This document shows positions 1 through 6,804 of a DNA stretch of 6,804 bases, piece after piece. The DNA lies in the NCBI GenBank assembly GCA_022425465.1, contig JAKMFK010000137.1, positions 1 through 6,804 on the forward strand. Reading direction: 5' to 3'. The position numbers and the translations under genes are program-made. This stretch comes from Bacteroidia bacterium. Lineage in GTDB: Bacteria; Bacteroidota; Bacteroidia; NS11-12g; UBA9320. The notes under the pieces were generated by a model. It was not told the DNA's origin and did no database searches. It saw only the letters and a list, made by a program, of their open reading frames with translations. Within the stretch, counting starts at the first letter, position 1, and each line of letters starts with the position of its first letter.

Positions 1-1367
1 GTTTGTGTGTGGACCCAATCTACTCCAAAAACAGTGGCTCCTCATGGTTGAATATGGCAGACCCACATGCAGATTATCACGAGGTTAGTTGGATTAATGA
101 CAATGAATTTTTAATTGGTAATGATGCCGGTGTCAGTCTTTTTAATAAAAACATCATGACGAGGTATGAAGACTTGAATAACGGGTTAAATATTACCCAA
201 TTTTATGCTGGGCACTACTATCCAACAGGAGAATCAATCATTGGAGGAACTCAAGATAATGGAACCCGTTTTAGTAATGAGGGCAACCAAACATTCAGTA
301 ACATTAATGGTGGTGATGGTGCGTTTTGTGCAGTCAATCAACAAGATGATCGAGTTCGGTATGTCTCGTCACAATACCTCAATATGAGAAGACAGAGCAC
401 TTCAGGAAACAGAAATATAAGTCGTGATATAAGAAATGCTGTTGGAGGCAATGATGGAGTATGGTTTATCAATCCTTTTGAAATCAACAATTTGGATGGA
501 GACCAAATCTATGTGCCAACAAAAAGAGCTACCTATCGTTCTCTAGATGCTGGTGATAGTTGGATAGAACTAACTACCGATTTATTAGGGGATTCTTACG
601 CTGTTGGTTTGAGTAATTCTACAAATCCTACTGCTTATATTGGCGGTACAGCATCTCGATTGTACAGAGTAAAAAATGCTGGATTAACGCAACCAAACTT
701 GGAGGAAAGCATGTGGACTACAGAATATCCAGGCTTCCTAGGTAGCACCATCGGATGTATTGAAGTTGACCCCAATAATGATAGCACTATTTATTGTGGA
801 CTTGTTAATGTAAACACTCGACCACGTATTTGGAGAATTCGAAATGCTATTTCTGATAACCCTGTGTGGGATGACATCAGTGCTAACCTGCCTGAAAGTT
901 TACCCGTAAACTGGATTGAAGTTGACCCTGACATGAGTGAGCATATATTAATCGGTACTGACTATGGACTATACACCTCACTAAATGCTGGAGCTAGTTG
1001 GCAAAAAGAAATGCGTATACCGAATGTTCCTATAGATCAAATTCGTTTGAGAAGTAGTGACCGAAAATTATTCATCTACACGCATGGTCGTGGTATATGG
1101 ACTGCTGATTTAACCAATGACCCAGTTGCATCTATTCAAAACCAACAATTATTAGAAGTAAGTATCTACCCAAATCCAGCTGATAATTTCGTACACATTA
1201 ATGGCGAATTTGATCAGGTGAATATCTACTCTTTAACTGGAAAAAAAATGGGTTCTTTCTATGAGCATGATGTCCCCACATCATCGTTGCAAAATGGAAC
1301 TTACTTTTTTGAGGTAGTTAACGGAAACCAAACGAGTACCAAAAAATTGGTAATCGCTCACCCTTAA
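1..1367 (+). CDS. Secreted sortilin-like/BNR-repeat beta-propeller protein with T9SS type A sorting domain (5'-truncated)
   Basis: This is the C-terminal 455 or so residues of a longer protein; the frame is open through the left edge, so the TTG at position 3 is not a real start. Three Asp-box (BNR) motifs of the form S-x-[ND]-x-G-x-S-W are visible: SKNSGSSW near residue 8, SLDAGDSW near 180 and SLNAGASW near 326, counted from base 3. Phrases such as GGTQDNGT (81-88) and HGRGIWTADL (361-370) resemble the sortilin/VPS10-like propeller proteins common in Bacteroidota. From about residue 386 a T9SS type A sorting domain follows, with YPNPADN, IYSLTGKKMG, a LQNGTYFFEV turn and a lysine-containing KKLVIAHP end. 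By family knowledge this domain directs export through the outer membrane and is normally removed. The export signal peptide would lie outside the window. The ligand or substrate cannot be told; no glycosidase catalytic residues can be assigned. It ends two bases before the convergent acyltransferase gene. Confidence 0.85.
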   Translation, partial: LCVDPIYSKNSGSSWLNMADPHADYHEVSWINDNEFLIGNDAGVSLFNKNIMTRYEDLNNGLNITQFYAGHYYPTGESIIGGTQDNGTRFSNEGNQTFSNINGGDGAFCAVNQQDDRVRYVSSQYLNMRRQSTSGNRNISRDIRNAVGGNDGVWFINPFEINNLDGDQIYVPTKRATYRSLDAGDSWIELTTDLLGDSYAVGLSNSTNPTAYIGGTASRLYRVKNAGLTQPNLEESMWTTEYPGFLGSTIGCIEVDPNNDSTIYCGLVNVNTRPRIWRIRNAISDNPVWDDISANLPESLPVNWIEVDPDMSEHILIGTDYGLYTSLNAGASWQKEMRIPNVPIDQIRLRSSDRKLFIYTHGRGIWTADLTNDPVASIQNQQLLEVSIYPNPADNFVHINGEFDQVNIYSLTGKKMGSFYEHDVPTSSLQNGTYFFEVVNGNQTSTKKLVIAHP

Positions 1368-1369
1368 AA

Positions 1370-2632
1370 TTAAGTAATTGCTATAACAATTTCTTTTCGC
1401 TGATTAGACAATTCGTCTTTGTCTTTTTCTTTCATTCCAAACCACGCTAGTTGTTTCCAAAAATAAGGCAGTAAGTCAACAAGTCTAAACCAACAAATTC
1501 CACCATATATAGAGCCTGCAGTCAATAAAATTGCCCATAAAGGAGAAAACCAACTAAAGAAGAAAATAGCAACCCCCGTCACAAGAAACAAGGACAAAAT
1601 CATTACAAGACCTACCTTGAGAGAATCATGAAAAACGACATTTTTGATTTTTTTATCAATCAATGACATAGAAAATTGCCATATTAACCTCCAAACAACA
1701 TATGTCGGCAAACTCACACCAAAAGTAAAAAGAGCAATAAATACAGAAATTGCATCAAAAGATCTCCCCCCAACATTGGCATCGTCAACATCAAAATCAT
1801 GCAATGACTTCATGTAGCTCCGTACTTTTTCAGCTGTACTTTCACTAATAGAATTGAGTTTTGCAATCGATAATTCCCAAGTATTAATAGACTTAAACGT
1901 AAAAGGACGATAATTCTCATTAATCATGAGTTCTTGTAAGAACTCTTTTTCTTCCGTAAAATCCCCTTTAGTTATGACCACATGATTCTCCAACGATTCT
2001 TGTAGCCTATTGGTAAATTGCTCTGCAACTTTCTTTTCATTTTCTTGGATAGCTTCTTTGTAATCTTTAACTGCGATTGGTTTGTCGAATGAAACATGAA
2101 TAGTCTGCATCAAAGAACCAAACTTTGAATAATTTAAAGCAGTTGGAACAATATGAAGATCGAGATTATAATCACTCCTTTTAGCCATTTCAATTGCTAT
2201 GTGACCCGTTCCCTTTCTTAGCCTGCGAACAGCCTTTTCTGGGTAGGAGCTTCCCTCAGAAAATATAAGGACTGTCTCATTTTTTGTAAAAAGATCGTAC
2301 AATTCATCCATGGTTTGAGTATTCCCTTTACGAGCTACCTTAGAATTGGCATCTCGGGCTCTAAAAATAGGCCTCAATCGCATACTTCTGAATAAGTAAT
2401 TAGGCAATGGTTTTAGAAAAACATCCCCACGAGTAAGTGTATATATTTTACATCCACTCATATGCTCATAGACTACCCCATCTAAAAACGAATTGGGATG
2501 ATTACCTGCTAAAAGAACAGGTTTATCTTTTGGAAAATTTTCAAATCCATCAAAATGAATTTTTCGAAAAAAACCACCTAATGGCAACCTTAGCGAGTTT
2601 CTACAAAAATGAAATACCCAATCTTTAAACAT
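1370..2632 (-). CDS. PlsC-type (lyso)phospholipid/glycerol-3-phosphate acyltransferase with C-terminal membrane segments
   Basis: This 420-residue protein has the acyltransferase motifs of the PlsC/LPLAT superfamily in order. Motif I is GNHPNSFLD (43-51, His45 and Asp51), followed by RPIFRARD (87-94), the FSEGSS block (124-129, Glu126-Gly127) and VPTALNY (162-168). The family transfers an acyl chain from acyl-ACP or acyl-CoA to a glycerol phosphate backbone at the inner membrane. The His-Asp spacing is five residues instead of the textbook four; I recall this HPNS-F/L-LD form from a bacterial subgroup and from yeast Gat-type enzymes, so it need not mean loss of activity. A domain of about 170 residues follows, with hydrophobic segments near 293-313 and 338-385 (two to four membrane passes), which small PlsC proteins lack. 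Start ATG fits the family N-terminus; no Shine-Dalgarno is seen, only an A-rich AAGTTAAAC spacer. It lies nine bases after the dnaG stop on the same strand, so it is probably co-transcribed. Whether it acts on glycerol-3-phosphate, lysophosphatidate or another acceptor is not visible. Confidence 0.85.
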   Translation of the reverse strand: MFKDWVFHFCRNSLRLPLGGFFRKIHFDGFENFPKDKPVLLAGNHPNSFLDGVVYEHMSGCKIYTLTRGDVFLKPLPNYLFRSMRLRPIFRARDANSKVARKGNTQTMDELYDLFTKNETVLIFSEGSSYPEKAVRRLRKGTGHIAIEMAKRSDYNLDLHIVPTALNYSKFGSLMQTIHVSFDKPIAVKDYKEAIQENEKKVAEQFTNRLQESLENHVVITKGDFTEEKEFLQELMINENYRPFTFKSINTWELSIAKLNSISESTAEKVRSYMKSLHDFDVDDANVGGRSFDAISVFIALFTFGVSLPTYVVWRLIWQFSMSLIDKKIKNVVFHDSLKVGLVMILSLFLVTGVAIFFFSWFSPLWAILLTAGSIYGGICWFRLVDLLPYFWKQLAWFGMKEKDKDELSNQRKEIVIAIT

Positions 2633-2641
2633 GTTTAACTT

Positions 2642-4609
2642 TTATGAAATCACCGTACCACTTTGATCTGTAATTTTCTGACGGATCTTTAACAAATTAT
2701 CGTGGACATGTTGTAATATCATAATATCCTCATCCGTTTCCGCGACTTTTAACTTCTCTTGGTTTTCTTTCATCAATAGATCAATGTGCTTGAGCTTTAA
2801 ATAATTTAAATTCTCTATCACTTGACTTTTGTAGTTTTCTTGGTCGGATTTTACAAATTTTTCAAAATTGTCTTCCCATCCCTTACTCAAGTTATGACGG
2901 ACAGAAAGTACCTCTGCTGCTATTTTACTGGATGTCGCATTTCTTATGAAATAAAGCTCATTGAGCACTTTTTGCTCCTTTAAATGGGCATATGCATCTT
3001 TAAATATCTGACTGTATTCTTCTGAAATCGGCCATATTTGTTCTTCTTCAAATTCATTGAAGATAAACTCAGCTACCGTAATCTTATCATTAAATTCTTT
3101 GTCAGCATGGAGGATTAATGTTTTTAAAATTTCTTCCTCTTGATAATTCTTATTGTCTGTTATGTTGGGCGAGTTTCTAGTTTCATAATTCGGCTGGTAT
3201 TCAAAACCAGGTGTTGGACCATCAGAAAAAGACGATGTATTCGCTTTTTGAACTCGTCGTTCTTCTCGATCTTTTTGCTTACGATTGTTGATTCGGAATT
3301 TATTGACCTCCTCAATAATTATTCGTTCTGGGATATCTAATTTATTAGATGTTTCTGAGATAAAAGCTGCACGTTTGAGAGGATCAGGTAAAGCTGCAAT
3401 ATTCTCTGCAACTAAACGAGCTGCCTCCGCTTTTTGAATTGGGTCTGATGGATTTTTACCCAATTTCACTTCTTGGATGAGTTCCACAAAATTTTTAGCT
3501 GAGTCATTTACATACTCATGAAATGCAGCACTTCCCCTTTTTTGAATAAAACTGTCTGGGTCTTCATCTGGAGGAAAGAGAACAACTTGAACATTGATGT
3601 CTGCTGATAAAAGAGTCTGAATATGTTTCAAACTTGCATTAACCCCAGCCTCGTCTCCATCAAATAACATCGTTACTTGATGAGTAAATCGCATAATTAA
3701 TCGTGCTTGTTCTTCTGTGAAAGCCGTACCGCTGGCAGCTACAACATTATCCACCCCACTTTGATGTAAACTTACCACATCCATATACCCTTCAACTAAA
3801 AATACGGCGTCATTTTTTCGGATGGATTGTTTACATACGTTCAACCCATAGAGTTCCTTTCTTTTCTCATACACCACAGTTTCAGGACTATTCAAATATT
3901 TAGGTGCCTTGGTATCCTTTTTAATTATTCGACCACCAAAACCTAACACTTTCCCAGATACACTAAATATTGGGAAAACAATTCTGTCTAAGAAGGTATC
4001 ACGAAGATTCGACTCTATAATTCCTTGATCATCATTTATCTTTTTAACTAGACCAGCATCGAATAGCTGTTGGGATGTATAACCATTTTTTATTCCTTCT
4101 TGTAAAAGATGATCTCGTTGAGTTCCACTGAGACCAATATAGAAATGATCGATTGTTTGCTGATTTATTCCTCGTTCTGTCAAATAGGGTTTATAGATAA
4201 CCTTCCCATCCTGACTTGAATTTAATCGTTCATAAAAGTGATTTTTTGCAAATTCAAGACATGCATATACCCCATCTTTTATTCGAGCTTCCTCTTTCAA
4301 CTCATCTACATCAATCTGCCCCTCATCTATCTCAATATTATACTTCTCAGCCAAAAACTTAATCGCAAGTGGGTATGATAACCCCTCGTGTTGCATTATA
4401 AATTGAAAAATATTTCCTCCCTCACCACAACTAAAGCATTTGAATATACCCTTACTCGGCGAAACACTCATGCTTGGACTCTTGTCATCGTGAAAAGGAC
4501 AAAGCCCTTTAAAGTTAGCTCCAGCTCTTTTAAGGGTAACATATTCACCAACTACTTCCTCTATTGGAGCAACATCAAAAATTTTATCTATGACCTCTGG
4601 TGGTATCAA
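2642..4609 (-). CDS. dnaG: DNA primase DnaG (TTG start)
   Basis: DnaG makes the RNA primers for replication at the fork, working with the DnaB helicase. From the TTG at 4609 the protein has 655 residues. It shows the N-terminal CHC2 zinc-binding domain (CPFH at 37-40 and CFSC at 58-61, giving Cys37, His40, Cys58, Cys61). The RNA polymerase basic region is RIVFPIFSVSGKVLGFGGRII (about 209-229). The TOPRIM core has EGYMD (273-277), LFDGDEAG (315-322) and DEDPDS (348-353), which carry the metal-binding acidic residues. After a charged, low-complexity linker (about 441-490) a helical C-terminal region, presumably the helicase-binding domain, runs to the end. The start was chosen because translation from 4609 gives MIPPEVIDKIF, the usual family N-terminus. 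The frame stays open upstream to an in-frame stop at 4664-4666, with further TTGs at 4648 and 4651. The first in-frame ATG lies inside the zinc finger, so a non-ATG start is needed. Function is near certain; the exact start is inferred. Confidence 0.96.
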   Translation of the reverse strand: MIPPEVIDKIFDVAPIEEVVGEYVTLKRAGANFKGLCPFHDDKSPSMSVSPSKGIFKCFSCGEGGNIFQFIMQHEGLSYPLAIKFLAEKYNIEIDEGQIDVDELKEEARIKDGVYACLEFAKNHFYERLNSSQDGKVIYKPYLTERGINQQTIDHFYIGLSGTQRDHLLQEGIKNGYTSQQLFDAGLVKKINDDQGIIESNLRDTFLDRIVFPIFSVSGKVLGFGGRIIKKDTKAPKYLNSPETVVYEKRKELYGLNVCKQSIRKNDAVFLVEGYMDVVSLHQSGVDNVVAASGTAFTEEQARLIMRFTHQVTMLFDGDEAGVNASLKHIQTLLSADINVQVVLFPPDEDPDSFIQKRGSAAFHEYVNDSAKNFVELIQEVKLGKNPSDPIQKAEAARLVAENIAALPDPLKRAAFISETSNKLDIPERIIIEEVNKFRINNRKQKDREERRVQKANTSSFSDGPTPGFEYQPNYETRNSPNITDNKNYQEEEILKTLILHADKEFNDKITVAEFIFNEFEEEQIWPISEEYSQIFKDAYAHLKEQKVLNELYFIRNATSSKIAAEVLSVRHNLSKGWEDNFEKFVKSDQENYKSQVIENLNYLKLKHIDLLMKENQEKLKVAETDEDIMILQHVHDNLLKIRQKITDQSGTVIS

Positions 4610-4616
4610 TTTACTA

Positions 4617-4648
4617 CAAATGAAATGAATTGCTTCTAAACATGACAA
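4617..4648 (-). promoter_or_regulatory. Candidate Bacteroidota-type promoter for dnaG
   Basis: Reading the minus strand, TTCATTTG (4624 down to 4617) matches the Bacteroidota -7 consensus TAnnTTTG at all but one fixed position. A TTG at 4648-4646 lies 21 bases upstream of it, within the spacing usual for the -33 element. The predicted transcript start would fall only a few bases before the TTG start codon at 4609, leaving almost no leader. In an AT-rich gap such a one-mismatch hit can arise by chance, and a nearly leaderless TTG start would be unusual, so this is tentative. A second, poorer candidate (ATAATTTG, 4690-4683) would give a leader of about 70 bases. Confidence 0.22.
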
Positions 4649-4691
4649 CAATGTGGAGAGATATTATCATCCCATTAAAAAACAAATTATA

Positions 4692-4699
4692 TACCTTTG
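4692..4699 (+). promoter_or_regulatory. TAnnTTTG -7 element before the M20D gene
   Basis: TACCTTTG is a perfect match to the -7 element recognised by the primary sigma factor of Bacteroidota. Only four bases (AAGT) separate it from the ATG at 4704, so transcription would be expected to begin at or within a base or two of the start codon, which implies a leaderless or nearly leaderless mRNA. No TTG is seen at the expected -33 position (roughly 4665-4675), which weakens the call. There is no Shine-Dalgarno sequence in the gap. Confidence 0.45.
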
Positions 4700-4703
4700 A
4701 AGT

Positions 4704-5891
4704 ATGAACCTATCTGATAGGATTAAACATCAAGTAGATGCTAACTTTGACGAGCTAGTAGCCACAAGAAGGCATTTGCATAGTCACCCTGAACTGAGTT
4801 TTGAAGAATTTGAGACTACTAAATTTATCGCTGATAAATTAAAGTCCTTGGGATATGATCTTCAGCAAATTACTGAAACTGGCGGATACATTGATATTCG
4901 AGGGGAAAATCCAGACTCCAAAGTAATTGCTTTAAGAGGAGATATTGATGCCCTCCCTATTCATGAAAAAACAGATAAAGAGTATGCTTCAAAGAATGAT
5001 GGTGTGATGCATGCTTGTGGTCACGATGTACACACAACTTGCTTACTAGGAGCAATTCAAATTATCGATACAATGAAGGACGAATTTGAAGGCACTATCC
5101 GTTGCATTTTTCAGCCCGGTGAGGAGAGGCTGCCTGGTGGGGCAAGTATTATGATTAAGAATGGTGTCTTAAAAAAACCTCAAGTTGAAAAAATAATGGG
5201 TCAGCATGTGATGCCTCTCATTGATGTAGGGAAAGTAGGTTTTAGAAGTGGTCTTTATATGGCTAGTGCAGACGAAATATATATCAAAGTCATTGGGAAA
5301 GGTGGTCATGGAGCCCATCCACACCAAAATATTGACCCAGTATATATTGCTGCTCAAATCATCACACAACTCCAATCAGTAGTAAGTAGACATGCCAAAC
5401 CAAGTATTCCAAGTGTTTTGAGTATTGGGAAAGTTATTGCAAATGGTGCTACGAATATTATCCCTAAAGAAGTTTCTATGGAGGGTACATTCCGAACATA
5501 TGACGAAGAATGGCGTAATAAAGCTCATAAACTAATCATAAAAACGTGTAACGAAACTGCTCAAATACACGGTGCAAAATGTGAAGTTGAAGTTAGAAAA
5601 GGATATCCATTTCTCAAAAATGATGAGGACTTAACTACACAAACTATAAATTGGGCAAAAGAGTACCTTGGAGAGGATAATGTAGAAGAATTAGAACTTT
5701 GGCCTGCTGGTGAAGATTTCGCCTATTACTCTCAAGAAATCCCAGCAAGTTTCTATCGCTTAGGAATTAGAAACCAAAATAAGTTTGATCAGACCATGTT
5801 GCATACTCCAACTTTTGATATTGACGAAGATGCACTCAAGATTGGAGCAGGGTTAATGGCTTATCTTGCATTGAGAGAATTAAACCAATGA
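4704..5891 (+). CDS. M20D family metallopeptidase / N-acyl-amino-acid amidohydrolase
   Basis: This 395-residue protein has the usual full length of the M20D family (IAA-amino acid hydrolase, hippurate hydrolase and N-acyl-L-amino acid amidohydrolase relatives). These enzymes use a pair of divalent metal ions to hydrolyse the amide bond of N-acylated amino acids. Visible motifs are RRHLHSHPELSFEE (22-35), RGDIDALP (78-85), HACGHDVHT (103-111, ligands Cys105 and His107), FQPGEERLPGG (136-146, catalytic Glu140 and ligand Glu141), GQHVMP (166-171, His168), the dimerisation-domain GKGGHGAHPHQNIDP (198-212), GEDFAYYS (336-343) and LHTPTFDIDE (366-375, His367). All expected metal ligands are present. 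There is no signal peptide, so it should be cytoplasmic. The ATG fits the family N-terminus exactly. It is divergent from dnaG and 23 bases before yraN on the same strand. Substrate cannot be assigned; a role in N-acyl amino acid turnover or scavenging is the default inference. Confidence 0.92.
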   Translation: MNLSDRIKHQVDANFDELVATRRHLHSHPELSFEEFETTKFIADKLKSLGYDLQQITETGGYIDIRGENPDSKVIALRGDIDALPIHEKTDKEYASKNDGVMHACGHDVHTTCLLGAIQIIDTMKDEFEGTIRCIFQPGEERLPGGASIMIKNGVLKKPQVEKIMGQHVMPLIDVGKVGFRSGLYMASADEIYIKVIGKGGHGAHPHQNIDPVYIAAQIITQLQSVVSRHAKPSIPSVLSIGKVIANGATNIIPKEVSMEGTFRTYDEEWRNKAHKLIIKTCNETAQIHGAKCEVEVRKGYPFLKNDEDLTTQTINWAKEYLGEDNVEELELWPAGEDFAYYSQEIPASFYRLGIRNQNKFDQTMLHTPTFDIDEDALKIGAGLMAYLALRELNQ

Positions 5892-5914
5892 TTTAAATAC
5901 TAAATCTTACTTTC

Positions 5915-6283
5915 ATGAAAACTCATCAACAAATCCTAGGTCAAGAGGGCGAAAATATTGCTACAAAATATTTGGTTGACAAAGGCTACATTATCCTCAA
6001 ACGCAACTTCAGATGGGGTCATGCTGAAGTTGATATTATTACCCAATTCAACTCACAACTTGTTGTAGTTGAAGTAAAGACAAGATATACCTCAAAATAT
6101 GGCGATCCAGAACAAAGTGTTTCCTTCAAAAAACAACAACTACTGGCACAAGCTACAGAAGCTTATCTAATCACTAATAATTTAGATTTAACGATAAGGT
6201 ATGGTATCATATCAATCATAAAAAACCAATACAAAACTGAAATCACCCATCTTGAAGATGTGTTTTGGCCAGGGCCATATTGA
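5915..6283 (+). CDS. yraN: YraN family protein (UPF0102), nuclease-fold
   Basis: The 122-residue product has the whole UPF0102 pattern: GQEGENIATKYLVDKGYIIL (9-28), RNFRWGHAEVDII (30-42) and LVVVEVKTR (49-57), then the KKQQLLAQATEAYL helix (72-85). The order Glu13, Asp40 and Glu53-x-Lys55 matches a PD-(D/E)xK nuclease fold, resembling Holliday junction resolvase-like proteins. By family knowledge its cellular role is poorly defined and a DNA-processing role is only presumed. The usual G-E-[IV]-D motif reads A-E-V-D here, keeping the acidic residues. The ATG places the conserved GxxGE block at residues 9-13, as usual. It follows the M20D gene by 23 bases with no convincing promoter between, so it is probably in the same transcript. 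It ends three bases before the convergent nuclease-family gene. Confidence 0.9.
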   Translation: MKTHQQILGQEGENIATKYLVDKGYIILKRNFRWGHAEVDIITQFNSQLVVVEVKTRYTSKYGDPEQSVSFKKQQLLAQATEAYLITNNLDLTIRYGIISIIKNQYKTEITHLEDVFWPGPY

Positions 6284-6286
6284 CCA

Positions 6287-6804
6287 TTAAAGTTTGATTA
6301 ACTTTTTTCGAATAATTTGACTACTTCCTGAGGTAACAATTGCGGTGTAGATTCCTTTTGAAAGACTAGTTACGTCTATTTGATGCCAATTATTGTTCGG
6401 ATTTATCCTTTCCAGAAATAGACACTTGCCATGGATATCTATAATCGATAAATGACCCTCCATGGGTAGTTGCATTTTCCAGGTCAATAAATCTCTAACT
6501 GGATTATTCATAGTTAAAAAGTTTTGATATACTCTTTTTTGTGAATGAGCAGTCGTCCTATTTATCTTCATTTGCATCGCAACAGGTAAATGATCACTCA
6601 TATTATAAAGTGCATTGAGGACATCAGCTGGAACGGAATTATTAGTACCCGAATTTAAGCTTGAATTAAAATGTTGGCCATCATTCCCCAAAGCTTTGTA
6701 ACTACCACTTATATAACCATAGCCCCGTTGATTTGAGATAACCTCCTGACCACATAGCACCATATCAAATCGGTCATCCATACCCCCTCCTGAAAAACAA
6801 CTGC
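6287..6804 (-). CDS. Endonuclease/exonuclease/phosphatase family protein with T9SS type A sorting domain (5'-truncated)
   Basis: Only the C-terminal 172 or so residues are inside the window. The frame is open past the ATG at 6781 to the right edge (upstream residues read SCFSGGG), so that ATG is internal. Counting from it, the end of a DNase I-like domain is visible: MDDRFDMVL (1-9), YKALGNDGQHFN (28-39) and the terminal ALYNMSDHLPVAM (57-69), whose Ser-Asp-His is the conserved catalytic end of the endonuclease/exonuclease/phosphatase fold. After a short linker, residues 86-164 form a T9SS sorting domain with NNPVRDLL, LSIIDIHGK, IDVTSLSKGIYTAIV and a basic RKKLIKL tail. The enzyme is therefore expected to act outside the cell or on its surface, possibly as an extracellular nuclease or phosphodiesterase; its substrate is not visible because the rest of the active site is off the edge. 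Confidence 0.85.
   Translation of the reverse strand, partial: SCFSGGGMDDRFDMVLCGQEVISNQRGYGYISGSYKALGNDGQHFNSSLNSGTNNSVPADVLNALYNMSDHLPVAMQMKINRTTAHSQKRVYQNFLTMNNPVRDLLTWKMQLPMEGHLSIIDIHGKCLFLERINPNNNWHQIDVTSLSKGIYTAIVTSGSSQIIRKKLIKL

Noticed and set aside
3..5. TTG at the left edge as the start of the propeller gene
   Set aside because: The frame is open to the edge and the protein begins mid-domain with no signal peptide, although its T9SS domain requires export; it is a truncation point, not a start.
1376..1391. AATTG/CAATT inverted repeat as a terminator for the propeller gene
   Set aside because: A five-pair, mostly A-T stem is too weak, and the following T-rich stretch is interrupted.
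2437..3340. Short plus-strand open frames (2437-2628 and 3140-3340) within the acyltransferase and dnaG genes
   Set aside because: They are antisense to well-supported coding sequence, have no family resemblance and no promoter-like sequence.
4388..4639. Plus-strand open frame of 83 codons over the 5' end of dnaG
   Set aside because: It lies wholly antisense to the conserved zinc-finger region of primase and its translation shows no recognisable domain.
5169..5375. Minus-strand open frame of 68 codons inside the M20D gene
   Set aside because: It overlaps conserved M20D motifs on the other strand and encodes nothing recognisable.
5892..5914. Separate promoter for yraN in the short gap (TTACTTTC)
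   Set aside because: It misses two fixed positions of TAnnTTTG and abuts the ATG directly; read-through from the M20D gene is simpler.
6779..6781. ATG as the start of the nuclease-family gene
   Set aside because: The frame continues open upstream to the right edge, and the residues after it (MDDRFD) are an internal motif of the family, not an N-terminus.

Overview
The window looks like an ordinary chromosomal segment from a member of the Bacteroidota. Four observations support this: two proteins end in type IX secretion system (T9SS) type A sorting domains; the base composition is AT-rich; start codons lack Shine-Dalgarno sequences; and a perfect TAnnTTTG promoter element of the Bacteroidota type lies just before one gene. 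The closest families, from memory, are Flavobacteriia- or Cytophagia-like, but the sequence alone does not fix the class.

Layout from left to right. Positions 1-1367 (+) hold the 3' part of a secreted, sortilin-like beta-propeller protein with a T9SS sorting domain, cut by the left edge. Positions 1370-4609 (-) hold an apparent two-gene operon: dnaG (DNA primase) followed nine bases later by a membrane-anchored PlsC-type acyltransferase. A divergent gap of about 94 bases (4610-4703) carries the control signals for both directions. Positions 4704-6283 (+) hold an M20D metallopeptidase/amidohydrolase and then a yraN (UPF0102) nuclease-fold protein, probably co-transcribed. Positions 6287-6804 (-) hold the 3' part of a secreted endonuclease/exonuclease/phosphatase-family protein, also with a T9SS sorting domain, cut by the right edge.

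The gene set mixes housekeeping functions (replication priming, phospholipid synthesis, amide hydrolysis, a presumed DNA-processing factor) with two exported proteins at the ends. Packing is very tight: the two convergent junctions are only 2 and 3 bases long, so no intergenic terminator fits there. I see no RNA gene, CRISPR array, insertion sequence, prophage or attachment site, and no non-coding stretch over 300 bases. I do not see an undescribed system. The most useful points are the non-ATG start of dnaG, the likely leaderless promoter of the M20D gene, and the pairing of dnaG with an acyltransferase.
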